Notes: generated by a model from the sequence alone, not told the origin. A DNA stretch of 64,000 nt from Liolophura sinensis (GCF_032854445.1 NC_088301.1:22497808-22561807), one strand, 5' to 3'. Numbered from the stretch's first letter, positions 47,567 through 60,905 are shown. Numbers and translations: made by a program.

Positions 47567-47935
47567 GAATGAGTGAGTGAGTGCATGGGATTTAACGTCG
47601 TACTTAACAATTTTTTCAGTCATATAACAACAACGGAATCCTTAGGGTGTAGGTAATGTGCCTCCTTGTTGCATGGCAGATTTCCACGGCTCTTTTATCC
47701 AGTGCTGCTACACTGAGACGACTTACCGAAGGCAAGTAAGCCGCCCAGGCTGAGATATATATTCTGTTACGGGTCAACCCGTCGTTGCACTATCCTATTC
47801 ATGCTGAACGTCAAGCGAGAAAGTTACAACTTCTTCTTTTAATTCGACCCAGGATTGATCCTGGATCTACCGCTCCCGAAAAAGACGCTCTTCCAACTGT
47901 GCTATCAGGGCTGGTGCGCCTAAGAATGATGATCG
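47567..47935 (-). mobile_element. SINE-B, near full length
   Basis: On the minus strand: a tRNA-like head with an A-box-like region (reverse of CAACTGTGCTATCAGGGC) and a B-box-like region (reverse of GACCCAGGATTGATCCTGGA). The body carries CGACTTACCGAAGGCAAGTA and CCTCCTTGTTGCAT on the plus strand. The end is AACGTCGTACTTAACAATTT with a (CACT)n tail. Confidence 0.85.
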
Positions 47936-48128
47936 ATTTGTATAACCTCGTTTATATTGCCGAGGCCGAATACATATGTAGGGCTACATATATACCATGG
48001 ATGTTTAAGCAGAGCTGGTAGGACTATTATGAAATCCATTATTCTGTTATCATTTACTTTGGTTAAAAGTCAACAATGACAATGAAATTCTCAAATGTAA
48101 AGGCTTTTATATCTGATGATATGTATGT
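47936..48128. other. No recognisable feature
   Basis: Non-coding. Confidence 0.4.
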
Positions 48129-48372
48129 GCTCTCAAAAAATAATCCGTTAATTTTAACAGAAAGTCGCTAGAATGTATTCTGCTATTGCAGCAGATTATT
48201 CTGTTAAATATTAGCCTACACACGTATTCTATTAATTCAACATGGCGATTCTATCAGACTAACAGGATATTACGTTGAATATGACAGAAGATTATGTTGT
48301 AATAGCAATACAATCAAGCCCCACTCAGACAGCAGACATTATGTTGTATTTAACAGATTAATTTTTGAGTGT
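48129..48372. mobile_element. MITE-A copy
   Basis: CTCTCAAAAAATAATCCGTT at the left and GATTAATTTTTGAGTGT at the right, with the TTTTAACAGAAAGTCGCTAG and AATGTATTCTGC arm sequences. Confidence 0.85.
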
Positions 48373-48384
48373 TTGTGTTATGTA

Positions 48385-48545
48385 TGCTAGGTGTTTGACG
48401 TCGTCTTTAACAATTTTTCAGTCATATAGCGCCGAGGAGACATTACGTGCGTGTATATATATCGTGCTTCTTGTGACAGGGCGAAGTCCCTGCTTCAAAG
48501 GTGCTGCTGCCAGTCTTTAGTGTGGCGCGACACGGGTTTGAAAAA
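48385..48545 (-). mobile_element. SINE-C fragment
   Basis: GTTTGACGTCGTCTTTAACA, TTTTTCAGTCATATAGC, CTTCTTGTGACAGGGCGAAG, GGTGCTGCTGCCAGT and a truncated end. Confidence 0.65.
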
Positions 48546-49318
48546 TGGAGCCTACAATAAAATGGCATTCTCCTCCATTTATAAAACTGACTGACGTCAT
48601 AAAGTGGAGAAAGTCTTGAGCATGACCAATGAAATAAATAAAGGAATTCCGAATCAAGGTAATTCCATTATAACATGCCCAGCAAGATTCAGTCAACCTG
48701 TTTCATACGGTATAATCTCTTTCATCCAATACAATTATATGTAACGCTTTGTCACAACAAATTCAGCCACAGTAGATATCATTTACAAAGGCAGTAGTCT
48801 AACAGATTCTTTGCTTGTATAGCATTTGTGTGGAGCTCAATTAGGGCAAAATATGTCTGGCATTACGCATGTCCACGTTAACACCTGACCAATAATACCG
48901 ACTCTTACTCGGTGGGGTCGGCTGACACAGGTGTCAATCAATATAGGAGTGAAATGACGTCACAGCGGGGGCGCCTATCTCGGTCGGGGAATCCCCTGGA
49001 GGTCTCAATCAGCAGCTGGGGACTTTATACTGGAAACACACGCTGGTCAAGGTCATTTTTTGTAATCCAGCACAATGGGTTGCACTAGCTGGTCCACTTT
49101 GCTCAATATATAAGCAGAAGTTTACCGGACCGTGGAACAAATGCCCTTGTCCAGCGAGACGCTCAGTTAGAACGGGTGCTCCTCTGGTGGTTATAGCCAA
49201 AGTCCCTCAGCCATTGTACACTCCGTGGAATTTATAACTAGCGTACGTAGATCGTAGGGGGAAAAAACATATTACGACCAATCGTAAAGAGTCCGGCTGG
49301 TAAAACCCTCACGTCTCC
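48546..49318. other. No recognisable feature
   Basis: Non-coding. Confidence 0.4.
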
Positions 49319-49485
49319 AGCATTCCGTTTTGGTTAACGGGTGTTTCGTTGATGCAACTATATCTAAACTGCATGACCATTTGTTAAGCACCAGTTATGG
49401 GGTCGCCTGTAGAGTTGCATGGTTTGGAGAGAGATTTACACAATCGGTTATCGCTACAGTCTTCGAGAGCGTCTACAACGTACAG
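49319..49485 (+). CDS. Possible internal exon, unknown product
   Basis: A 55-codon open frame lies between an acceptor-like CACGTCTCCAG and a donor GTACAG|GTAAAT. It would encode HSVLVNGCFVDATISKLHDH and so on to ESVYNVQ. No domain is recognised. Its end phase (0) does not fit the exon at 50953, which needs two preceding bases. Chance is a fair explanation. Confidence 0.2.
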
Positions 49486-49601
49486 GTAAATATATTACTT
49501 ATAATTGTCTATGACCCGACGCAAACTTACACCTTTGTAATATAACACTAGTCTACATAGAAGCAGTCAGGCCAACATTCTTTCGCAGGTAAAATACATA
49601 T

Positions 49602-49840
49602 ACACAAATTAATGTGTTCATTTTAACAGAAAGTGTGTTGTCTGAGTGATGCTAGAATGTATTCTATTATTATAACACAGGATTCTGCCATATTCAACAT
49701 AACACCCTTTTATTGAAATAGAATCTTTATGTTGAATTAAAAGAATATGTGTTATATTTAACATAATAATCTGCTGCAATAACAAAATACATTGTAGCAT
49801 CACTCAACGGGCTTTCTGGTAAAATGAACACATTAATTTG
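49602..49840. mobile_element. MITE-A copy between 21-bp direct repeats
   Basis: Arms ATTTTAACAGAAAGTGTGTT and GTCTGAGTGATGCTAGAATG with inverted partners on the right. GCCAACATTCTTTCGCAGGTA lies at 49570-49590 and the same word with one mismatch at 49840-49860. Confidence 0.85.
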
Positions 49841-49860
49841 CCAACATTCTTTCACAGGTA

Positions 49861-50952
49861 TATGGATAAATAACTTGTAGTTTATAAGGCTGCGACGCTC
49901 CTTTTTGACGGTGCTTACTAACATAGTTAATTATCAAGCCAGTAATCACATTTATGTCTTGCTCGATAATGATTTTAGCTTGTAACAACATTTCTACATC
50001 ATGTTCAGTGATTGTTTTGGTTTATCATAAATTTTTGGATGTAGACCAATTTATTGTAACCTGGGATAAAACAACTGAAGCCATTAAATGACTAAATGGC
50101 GCTATGAATTTTTGTTTTTTTTTTGCTCTCAGATGTTTCAAGCCATAGGAACTAATTAGCCCATAATTTACTTCAAACTGATTTAAGAAGTGAATCACCC
50201 ATGGAATCGAGCAGTTAATACTGTACCGCTATGAACGGTTTTAGTTACATCGCTAAATATAAATATGTTATTTGGCAGTCGCCAAATGTGAGTCTTTTAA
50301 GTTTATACTTACGAGCGTAATGTACAAAAGTGTTGGCAAGACGCATTGAAGTTTTCTTTTCTGCTGCAAATCTATAATACCAGTTAAGCTAGCTTATTTC
50401 TGCCAATGTTATCTAGCTTATTTCTCTTTTGCGCTTGACCATGTATACCTAAATCCGTCTATATACCTCATGTCACGTGCACGCCTTTCATCACTCAGCT
50501 AATCCTCAAATATATATACGTGTATACTTTAGAAAACCGTTTTCGTCTTCTGACATTACTTAACACTTGTTTGTGTTGTGCTTAAATAGCTTTGTGGTAC
50601 AGAAAGCTGACATTTTTATTTCATGTTTATGACCATTGCGAATATATGAATATCGTATGAATGGAACAAATGCAAGGCTTGACAAGCTTCGTGGATTTAA
50701 ATTTTGGAGAAGGGAGATAACTCGTCTGTGGATGAACAAAGAACACACTTTCTGTTAATGTAGGGTGATTTCTTGTGACTTCGATGCTACTGGTATGCCC
50801 AAAAAGCTGACGATGTTTATCAGGATTACCATCAGTCTTATTTTCAGTGAAGAATTCAAATATGAACTGTGTGCTGAAAAATATCAAATAAATAAATAAA
50901 TACATAAATAATGGATAAATAAATAAAAAACTATCTTTACCTCTTTTAACAG
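49861..50952. other. No gene seen; intron end
   Basis: (AAAT)n-like stretch at 50885-50930, then pyrimidines and the acceptor CTTTTAACAG at 50952. Confidence 0.4.
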
Positions 50953-51460
50953 TTTCCCACCTGGAATGAGTTCCTATGGCGGAATAAAGCCTAGATATGA
51001 CGTAACGACCTGTCTTCAGGAGTGGACCAGTTGGAGAACGCATCTAAACAAAAGTCTGATTATCAAAGCCGAACTGACACAGAGACTTAACCCCAGGTCT
51101 CTCAGAGTGAAAACACCGAACAGCAAAAGAATGTACCGGAAAGTAGTGCGCGCGCCAAACATGGAAATTGAAAAACCTTTGTCCGACTTCGTCTTTCAAA
51201 GGGCTTTGAATGACAGATTTGGCGGAGGTAGAGGTTACATGGTTATGTCCCCTGAATCTTTCATCGCTTTTGGCATTCCGCGCCCCAAGACGTCAGTGCC
51301 CCGGTCTCAGCCTGCCGGGGTACCGAATGGGATTCCCAGAAGCTATTTGACGCCTAGAATGAACTCCTCAAATACGTCACCAATGACGTCATTAAATAGA
51401 TTTTCAACGACGGTATCAGCCGAGCCCAAACCGGACTACGATAGAATAACTCGATTTTAG
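50953..51460 (+). CDS. Terminal coding exon of an unrecognised gene (partial)
   Basis: The exon opens after CCTCTTTTAACAG and reads FPPGMSSYGGIKPRYDVTTC, then at least 140 more residues to TAG at 51458. If an upstream exon supplies the first two codon bases, the ATG at 50966 is internal. Otherwise it could be the start of a 164-residue protein. The sequence is basic and proline-rich without TM or signal features. The most structured stretch is residues 15-105, containing LQEWTSWRTHLNKSL, KRMYRKVVRAPNMEIEKPL and DRFGGGRGYMVMSPESF. The tail is Ser/Pro-rich. I do not recognise the family. Codon use, acceptor and a poly(A) signal soon after the stop support a real exon. Confidence 0.6.
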
Positions 51461-51570
51461 ATACATTCGGTTTTCACGTACACCGTAACAAGATGTTTAT
51501 TAGTTGTAAGTATTTGTTTATTTAGCAATTTATGTACACATGAATAAATATGTTTTCGTATATGAAACAT
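51461..51570 (+). other. 3' UTR with poly(A) signal
   Basis: AATAAA at 51543-51548, about 85 bp after the stop codon, followed by a T/G-rich stretch. Confidence 0.5.
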
Positions 51571-51787
51571 TTGTTGCCATTAGTGTTTCCTTAATTATAC
51601 ATGGGATCCGATTACGTCATCATGTACAACTTTGATCAAAGTGACAAGAGGTGCTGTAGATCCTAGGGCAGCTATTGCTTTGCGGTTAATTCCACACAAC
51701 AGGCCTTACGTCTGTGCACGTTTTTATATTTGCATAATTTATTTATTTTCTCACAGCTTTATGTGTAGAGAAAACACGAATGCCCGA

Positions 51788-52135
51788 AGTGAGTTAGTGA
51801 GCGCTTGGGGTTTAACGTCGTACGTAACAATTTTAAGTCATATGACGACGAAGGAGTCTTTAAATGTATGTAATGTGGCCTATTTGTTGCGATACGGATT
51901 TCCACCGGTCTTTTATCTAGTGCTGATTCACTGAGACGACTTACCGAAGGCAAGTAAGTCGCCCCGCCCGAGCCATTATACTGATACTGGTCAACCAGTC
52001 GTTGCACTATCCCCTTAATGCTGAACGCCAAGCGAGGAAGTTACAACTTCCTCTTTCTTTTTCTTAAGGCCTTAGGCGTGACCCGACCCAGGACTGACCC
52101 TGGATGTACCCTATCGCGGCCGGTGGAATGCTCGA
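51788..52135 (-). mobile_element. SINE-B, near full length
   Basis: Plus-strand blocks GGGGTTTAACGTCGTACGTA, CATATGACGACGAAGGAGTC, CTGAGACGACTTACCGAAGG, GTCGTTGCACTATCCCC and GACCCGACCCAGGACTGACC. Its tRNA-like head (right end) is partly lost. Confidence 0.85.
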
Positions 52136-52237
52136 AGTAAAAGTCTCGACATTCCTATCGACATGTATACATTTACCAGACAAATATAGGTACGTCTGAA
52201 CATAAGTACATGTAAAAGGAATTATCTATATACTAAA

Positions 52238-52416
52238 TCTCATGCTGGCTTCCTCTGCGGCCGTACGTGGGAATGCTTGACAACAACCTGCGGGATGGTG
52301 GTGGACTCTGCTTGGTTTCCTCCCACCATAATGCTGGGCGCCGTCGTATAAGTGAAATATTCTTGAGTACGCCGTAAAACACCAATCAAATAAGTAAGTC
52401 AATAATCAATAAATGA
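52238..52416 (+). mobile_element. SINE-A, 5'-truncated, with 10-bp target duplication
   Basis: Begins TCTCATGCTGGCTTCCTCTG and ends GTAAAACACCAATCAAATAA with a long A-rich tail. Flanked by perfect ATATACTAAA copies (52228-52237, 52417-52426). Confidence 0.92.
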
Positions 52417-52426
52417 ATATACTAAA

Positions 52427-53211
52427 CTAGCAGGCACTCGAAGAGTACAAACCTGCCGCCCTCACTACAGACAAAGGGACATTACTCTGTATTTCCTAGA
52501 ATTAGATCCCGATTTGTAACACCACCAAATTTAACTGATCGATTCTTGGCTCAGTGCCACTGATCCTTTGCACAAAAAATTCGTTACTATCCCTGAAAAT
52601 TTTTTCCCGACGCACAGGCAGCCAGACGAACAAACGCTGAAAAAAAAAAAACATAGGCCTAACTTAATCGATATAAACAGTAAGGTCATACTGTATAAGT
52701 TGTACCACTGCGGAGCGTATTCACGTCCAGGATAAGCTGGCACCGTTGTGTGCTGTGTTTTTAAATTGTCTCTTAACAGTGTTATGTGAGTCAGCGGACA
52801 TTAACCTATATAACTGTCCCATTTCTTCTTGAGATTGTTGTTTTACACCTTGCTACATATTTCACATGTATAATTGGATTCAAAAGCGCGAATGATAACT
52901 TCTTTACAATCATTTTGAATGTTTGAATAAGGAACAGAAGGAACTATAAGCAAACATTGTGAGAAAAGAAGATGGTATTAATTTTCGAAAGAGCCCGTCG
53001 AGCGTAGCCTAGCAACGGAGTCTAAGAAGCTAAGCTGGGAATATGAGCAACCTGTCTCAGAGCTAGGTGTGCACATTAAGTACCCATGAACACGACGATG
53101 ATTTGGATATTTGATTGCATTCTTTTATCCACTTTGGTAAACTTTTCTGTATTTCATGTCATCGGTCATGGAATTTGCACGTGCGCGGGAGCACTGGTTT
53201 GCTTTATGGAT
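52427..53211. other. No recognisable feature
   Basis: Non-coding. Confidence 0.4.
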
Positions 53212-53464
53212 ACACTCAAATCTGTAAATCTTAACAGAAAGTTTGTTGTCTGAGTGATGCTGGAATATATACTGTTATTATAACATAATACCGTATCATA
53301 TATGGAGCATGATGTCTTGTTAATCTAATAGAATCTTTATGTTGAATTTATAGAATATGTGTGTTATATTTAACAGAAGAGTTTGTCACAGTAGCAGAAT
53401 ACATCCTAGCGTCACCCAGACAACAGACTTTCTTTTAAAATTAATAGATTCTTTAAGAGAGTGT
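53212..53464. mobile_element. MITE-A copy
   Basis: ACACTCAAATCTGTAAATCT, TAACAGAAAGTTTGTTGTCT and GAGTGATGCTGGAATATATA, with inverted partners at the right (ACAGACTTTCTTTTAAAATT, then GAGAGTGT). Confidence 0.85.
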
Positions 53465-54361
53465 AATTGGTTCCTATTGCAACATCCATATTATCCTGCT
53501 TTTCGGGAACGGGCTGTGGGGGAATGGGGATGGAATAACCCGAAACTATGATTATAAGTGTGAGCCTGAAAACTTGCATAATCTGAAAGTGAACATATCT
53601 TCGAGGTTAAATCACAGCGGAAACTTATCACGATTCTTATTCTATTCCTTTTTAAAACTCCAAGTATGGAAATCATACATTATGTAAACATTTAACTTTG
53701 CAAACTCTTAACCACCGCGTTAATATAGTATATATCTACATGTATACTCTATTGTTTTTACTAGTGCTACATGTATCCAGTACATGAGAACTTCCCTTAA
53801 GCTTAACATTGTTGGGGATTTGATTTCGGATCTGGAGATACGAGTTCAACTCCCGGTGTGACCTGCAGAGTAAATCCTGGCCTCAACCATTACTTTTGAG
53901 CTATCGGCCAGCTCTATGTCGCCATCGGTTCGATTTCGATAATTGTACCAATCAGGACCGTGGATACATATATAAAGAAACGTTGCAAGATCATCACTAA
54001 CTTCCTCACACAGCAGTGCATGCGCCATTCGTATGTTTTTTCACACCGCAAGTCGTTCACTGCAGTGTTCTACAAATTTCAAGTCATCACAGACCTACAC
54101 AGTAAAATAGAATTCCTTTCAATATTTACCAACTGGTATAATCGCATTGCGTACATTGCGTGACATTCAAGTAAAATCAAAAATCTCTGAGCCATCGTCC
54201 CAGAAGTTGTTGCGCAAGTGAATATGAGTGTACAGGACAAATGAGAGCCTTCCAACCAGATGTGGGTTACTCCATATTAAGCTTTCCTTGTACAGAAATC
54301 AAAACAGCCAAGATAAGATCTGAGAAGAGGTCGTATATTTTTTATTGCTCAAAAAGTTGCG
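53465..54361. other. No recognisable feature
   Basis: TACATGTA at 53738 and 53768. No exon. Confidence 0.4.
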
Positions 54362-56110
54362 ATGCACTTTCTACTAATTTTGTCAGTCCCACTTTAAGTG
54401 GCTATCGCGCAAGCTGCTCGCACGCATCAGTTACCGAACAGCGAAAAGCCTATACCACCAAATTTCGAAGTGGTATACGGCTGGACGAGTATCGATTATG
54501 ACTGGACCAGCCCAAATATGACAGAAGACTACATTCGAACTGGAAAATACATTCCGCAAAACAACGGAGCAAGGGGGATAAAAGTGTGGAAAGGGGACGT
54601 CTACGTCACTATGTCACTGTGAATAAAGTTGTCAGCAAAGTTTCTGGGGAAGCTGTAGTGCAGCCTTTTCCTGACTGGACCAACCATGCTATAGGTAAGT
54701 AGCAACATATACGCACAGAATATAACAACTATACAAAATTCGATGAAGTGCAGATAACTCCGATAATGCCAATTATCCAACTCATCCGAGGAGACGCAAT
54801 TATAGTTTTAATTTCAAGTAAAGAAAACATTTAAATTAAAGTTAACATTTAACACTTTGTTCTTTCACTTTTGTTATTAGTCCATCTCGTACCGTAAGCG
54901 GGTGTAGCCATATGCTTAGCCTAGTATATTAGTTCATAAGTCCGTAACAAATCAGTTTGTGAACAAAAACAGTAGACATGCCCACACAATTACGTTGTCT
55001 TGCAACGTTTTCGTATTCCAGAACCGGGGTTTTGTTTTTTAACTTCTTTGTATTTCACTTGATACTTGGCAGCGGGTTATAGTTAAAAACTAATTAGTCT
55101 GTTTTCAACCAATTTCTGGTCGTTTTTGTTTTGTTTTGGACTTTGAAAGTTTCCTGGACAGCTGGTCGTATGAGGTTGAAATTTAAAGCATAGCTTTGTC
55201 TAGAAAAGTCACAGATCAATTTCGAGTTTGTGTCGTTTTGTGCGTTTTAAATAAAATTATTACCGTTTTTGTTCTGTTACGGACATAAACATAGCTAATA
55301 TATATTCGGATGGTTCAAACCGGTATATATGGCGTACATACATAAGTATTGCTAAAGCACCATTTTCGATCAGTGAATAATAAATAAATCAATCAAGAAA
55401 TCCAGCCACCATTTGTTATACAAGTGAATCATGATAAATAATAAATAATAAACCAATTATGCTCTTTTTGCTTCTTGGTTGACTGACGACTGTAATTCCT
55501 TGCAGTATGTACAGTCCATGGAAATAAATCCCAATACAGCACTAAAGAGGGCTGTAGACGTCGGTAGATCAGTAATATTCAAACCCAGCGCCACAAGAAA
55601 CTCTTGTCTCGGCAAAGTTGTCGTATATGATCTAAATACCAAGAGAGAGATCCTTCGTTACACCTTCCCGTCTGATGTTGTTGTCAGAAACACCAGTTTT
55701 TTTAACGACGTTGTCCCAGATTACATTGACGGGACTGTCGCCTACGTTTACACCACAGACAGCCTTGACCATGCAACTGAAGGCCTTTCTATGTTCGGGC
55801 AAAACTGGGACTACCGCTCCTGTCTTTCTGCTTGTCTGCGTCCCTCTATATGGGCCCGTAAATGGTCTATTATAAATTTTCAGGTTATGGCATATACATG
55901 CACATATGCCTATATATATTCTTTGAGGCAGTACAACATGTAATGATTTAAAATGAAATTTAATACTTTTAGATGTCAGAATAGCACTTTCAGTCAATCG
56001 CAGCCTTCCAAGAAGGCCTTTCTATGTTCGGTGCTCTCCCCGATGTCTACAGCCATCTTATACAAATACCCATACAGATCGGGGTAATGACAAAATGGAC
56101 CACTGAAAGA
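54362..56110 (+). pseudogene. Yellow/major royal jelly protein family, disrupted
   Basis: The Yellow/MRJP family comprises secreted beta-propeller proteins. Exon 1 starts at ATG 54362 with a hydrophobic signal peptide (MHFLLILSVPL, then VAIAQAA) interrupted by an in-frame TAA at 54395. It continues with VVYGWTSIDYDWTSPNM, GKYIPQNN and GIKVWKGDVYVT. The frame then breaks near 54610 with loss of the usual PRW..GVP region. It resumes shifted with NKVVSKVSGEAVVQPFPDWT and ends at a good donor (54694, ATAG|GTAAGT). Exon 2 (about 55480-55800) has DCNSLQYVQSMEI, VDVGRSVIF, LGKVVVYDLNTKREILRY and VAYVYTTDS. No AG acceptor precedes its DCNSLQ codons, and the expected MW before VDVGR reads KR. No later propeller blades were found. 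Family identity is strong. The dead state is inferred from several independent defects, although assembly error could explain one or two. Confidence 0.75.
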
Positions 56111-58210
56111 CGACGAGAGCTCTATTCACGAAGTTGGCCCTGACAAACTGCCAGTCCCAAAGAAGCTTCCGTCGTTTGAAAGTGGAACAGAGCTGAAACT
56201 CTTGAGTTGAGTTTCTATAGCGATTTGGGTCGTATTTTTCAAACGAAGATTTTCCGCACTCTTAATTTTGGAATCGCGCGACACTGTTTAGTACCAATGG
56301 TACAGGAGACCATGTGACGTCATCGTGTAGATAAATAGCTATAAATCGCGTAACATTGCGTAATCAAATTAATGCCTAGGTATAGTGACAATCAATTGCC
56401 ATTTATTCTGTTGCTAAGCGCTGTAGATCTTTTAAAAAGATATTTAGGACACCCCTGGAAAACTTTTTTGAAAACAATGTCAAATTTAGAGGCTTTATAT
56501 TCACTTTGGTGAGATCCAACATGGCGGTGAGTGCAAGTCATCAATCTATAAGCAATTTCTATTTGCATTGGCTTAAAACGCCCAGACAAGTAATTCGAGG
56601 AATGTATTCATTGCAGTTATTTACAGCCTAAGCTATACGTTTGGGACAAATTCTTTTCTTTAGCGACTCGTTTTTACTTATTTAACCTTATGGGCGACTT
56701 ATATGTTAAGTGATGTAAGTACATCAATAGACTATATACAAGATTGTATGTTACCCCAGACAATCATAGACGGTACAAATACATCGAAGGCGGAGCAAAC
56801 ACTTTACCTGCTCTAATAGTGAACCAGAAGGAAATTTCACCCGCCACAAAAAGATGGGACAAAAAAAGATGAAAGATCTTACCATGAAGGAGTTTTTCGT
56901 AATTTTTAGAGGATGGGTGAAGTTTTTAATGAGAACGATCCCTTTACTTACTCAGTCGCCGTGTCGGTCGGGGTACACAATCTCTGCGGCTTTTAACAAT
57001 GAGCGAACATGTCATATATAGCTAAAGTGTACGTTTACAAAGTTCAGCGGCAGGGTTTAAATTGTTCAATTTTATTATACCTGAGCGCAGTTTGATAGCT
57101 GGTTCTGTTTGTCTTTAAAGGTGCATGACACCTGCGTTGTTATGAGGCTGCGCTGCTATCGTCGTGTCGTCGTTTATGGTTTGACATCAAGATGTAATCC
57201 ATGTTCGTCTACACACCAATGACAAAAAAGGACAAATATCATGACTTGTGGTGTTTGATGTAAAAACCACTACATTGTACATAAACTAAACTGTCACGTG
57301 TGTGAAATGTTAATGCATGGGTTTGGGGGGGGGGGGGGAGGTCAAAATCATGCACACAGCACTCGTTTTAGTAATTACGTACATGCAGTGTGACTTGCAA
57401 ATAAAACTAAAAAAACATCTATGTTTTGTCGTTACGGGGAAAGCAGATGTTATATTAGAGACACTGCTGAAGGACGTATTTAACAATTAACTCGGCACTT
57501 AAACTGCTGTCAGTTAAAACTCCACATAGTTTCAGCGTGATATTTTGACCTGTTAATTGAAATATTCAGTATACGTCTCATTGACTGGCGTCGACTACAC
57601 TCATCAGTTTCTTGTTTTAAGCAGCTGCATGAAGTTAGTTTGCTGTGACATTTCAACTTCTACTCCGTCCCGATTTAGAACAGTTTCTGGAGGCACGGTA
57701 GCCCGACCTTTCTAGTCAAACGGGTTTTGAGGTTCATCCACGAAATCTTAGGATGACGACAGTTCGCCAGGGGCCACATCGCCCCCGTTCCTACACTGTG
57801 ATTTCTGTCCTCTCTCCCAGTCAGGCTGCTGTCCCCAACACTACACCGTCTGTGCTTATCATCGAAAACAGGTGAGTTCTATATGCGTATTAGCTTTATA
57901 TTTATGTGGGTAAAAGTCAAGTTTCATGAGAATTGAGCTTATATATATAAACACATGCACTCCCCCGCCCTTACCTATCGTGGGGTCTTGGTCACAACGA
58001 ATTCGTCGCCGACACTCGTGTGGTGGTTTGCACAGTCTCAGAACTTTCGCTGAAGACTACATGTCCACACCGCTATGTATCTCTATGCGTCGAGGAGACG
58101 TTAAAGCCAGTAAATTGATGCGATCTCCCTCGAGTACTAATTCGTTTTCTTCCACCCATAAAATCTACCACCATCTTATGTAAGTGAAAAATCCCTGAGC
58201 AACAGTCAAA

Positions 58211-58214
<4 letters not shown>
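56111..58214. other. No gene confirmed; (G)14 run and a decayed SINE-A-like end
   Basis: A poly(G) run at 57325-57338. A 50-bp segment (57822-57871) has acceptor-like TCTCTCCCAG and donor-like AACAG|GTGAGT, but no recognised coding frame. At 58140-58210, TTCTTCCACCCATAAAATCT and GTAAGTGAAAAATCCCTGAG resemble a worn SINE-A 3' end. Confidence 0.35.

Positions 58215-58282
<68 letters not shown>
58215..58282. repeat. (TA)n microsatellite
   Basis: About 34 TA units, directly joined to the duplicated segment. Confidence 0.97.
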
Positions 58283-59930
<1,648 letters not shown>

Positions 59931-60358
59931 ACACTCAAAAAAATTAATCTGTTCAATTTAAGAGAAAGTCTGTTTTCTGGGTGATGCTAGAATGTTTTCT
60001 GTTATTGTAACACAATATTGTGTCACATTCAACATAATTTCCAGTAAATTTAATAAAATGGTTATGTCTTATTAATAGAATATGTGTGTTATATTTAACA
60101 GAATAATCTACAGTATCAACAGAATACATTATATATTTATTTATTCATTTATTCATTTATTTATTCATTTATTTATTTATTTACCGTACTCAAGAATGTT
60201 TCACTTATATGGCAGCGGCCAGCATTATCATGGAAGGAAGCCAGGTAGGGCCCAAGGGAAACCCACGACCATCCGCAGGTTGTTGACAGACCGAATACAT
60301 TCTAGCATCACTTGGATAACAGACTTTCTGTTAAATTTTATGGATTAATTTTTGAGTA
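59931..60358. mobile_element. MITE-A copy interrupted by SINE-A
   Basis: ACACTCAAAAAAATTAATCT at the left, GGTGATGCTAGAATGTTTTC in the left arm, ATTCTAGCATCACTTGGATA in the right arm and TTAATTTTTGAGTACA at the right. The SINE at 60131-60292 splits the right arm. Confidence 0.88.
60131..60292 (-). mobile_element. SINE-A, truncated, with perfect 9-bp target duplication
   Basis: Reverse tail (TTTAT)n, ACCGTACTCAAGAATGTTTC, GGCAGCGGCCAGCATTATC and CCCACGACCATCCGCAGGTT, truncated there. GAATACATT flanks both sides (60122-60130 and 60293-60301). Confidence 0.93.
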
Positions 60359-60608
60359 CAGGTACCTAATTTCCAGCAATATATGTCAGCTGTCTAGATA
60401 GCTCGACCAACAGGCTTCACACAAAAGCAAAAGGTAACTGACCAGTAGACTTTCCGGCGAACATGCATTACCCCCGTGACGATAAGAAATATATCCAGAA
60501 ATTGTAGCGATATAATGGTAATATAAGTCCAAATGACATGTTATAAACATGCATTTTCTGGCGTCCTTTAAATGCAACAGAAATTAAAATACTTTTAATT
60601 TATCGCGT

Positions 60609-60614
<6 letters not shown>
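60334..60614. repeat. 280-bp duplicated segment, copy 2 (source copy)
   Basis: Contiguous with the intact right end of MITE-A and followed by (TA)n. See 58282-58562. Confidence 0.93.

Positions 60615-60694
<80 letters not shown>
60615..60694. repeat. (TA)n microsatellite
   Basis: About 40 TA units. Confidence 0.97.
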
Positions 60695-60696
<2 letters not shown>

Positions 60697-60905
60697 CACT
60701 CGCAAACACCATTCCATAGTGCTAACGATTTTACTGGTTACCTATACTCTATACATTTTCACATATAAATATATATTGTACATCATCTTACTGCCAGGTA
60801 CAATTGTTTAGAGACTTTTATGATATGTATCATATAAAATATATGATAGAGAATTTAAAGAAGCAATTTATACAAAGGCTAATCAAGTGATTTCATTCCG
60901 TGAAT

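Noticed and set aside
57822-57871. 50-bp segment between acceptor-like and donor-like sites
   Set aside because: Too short to judge. No Yellow-type blade sequence and no conserved frame.
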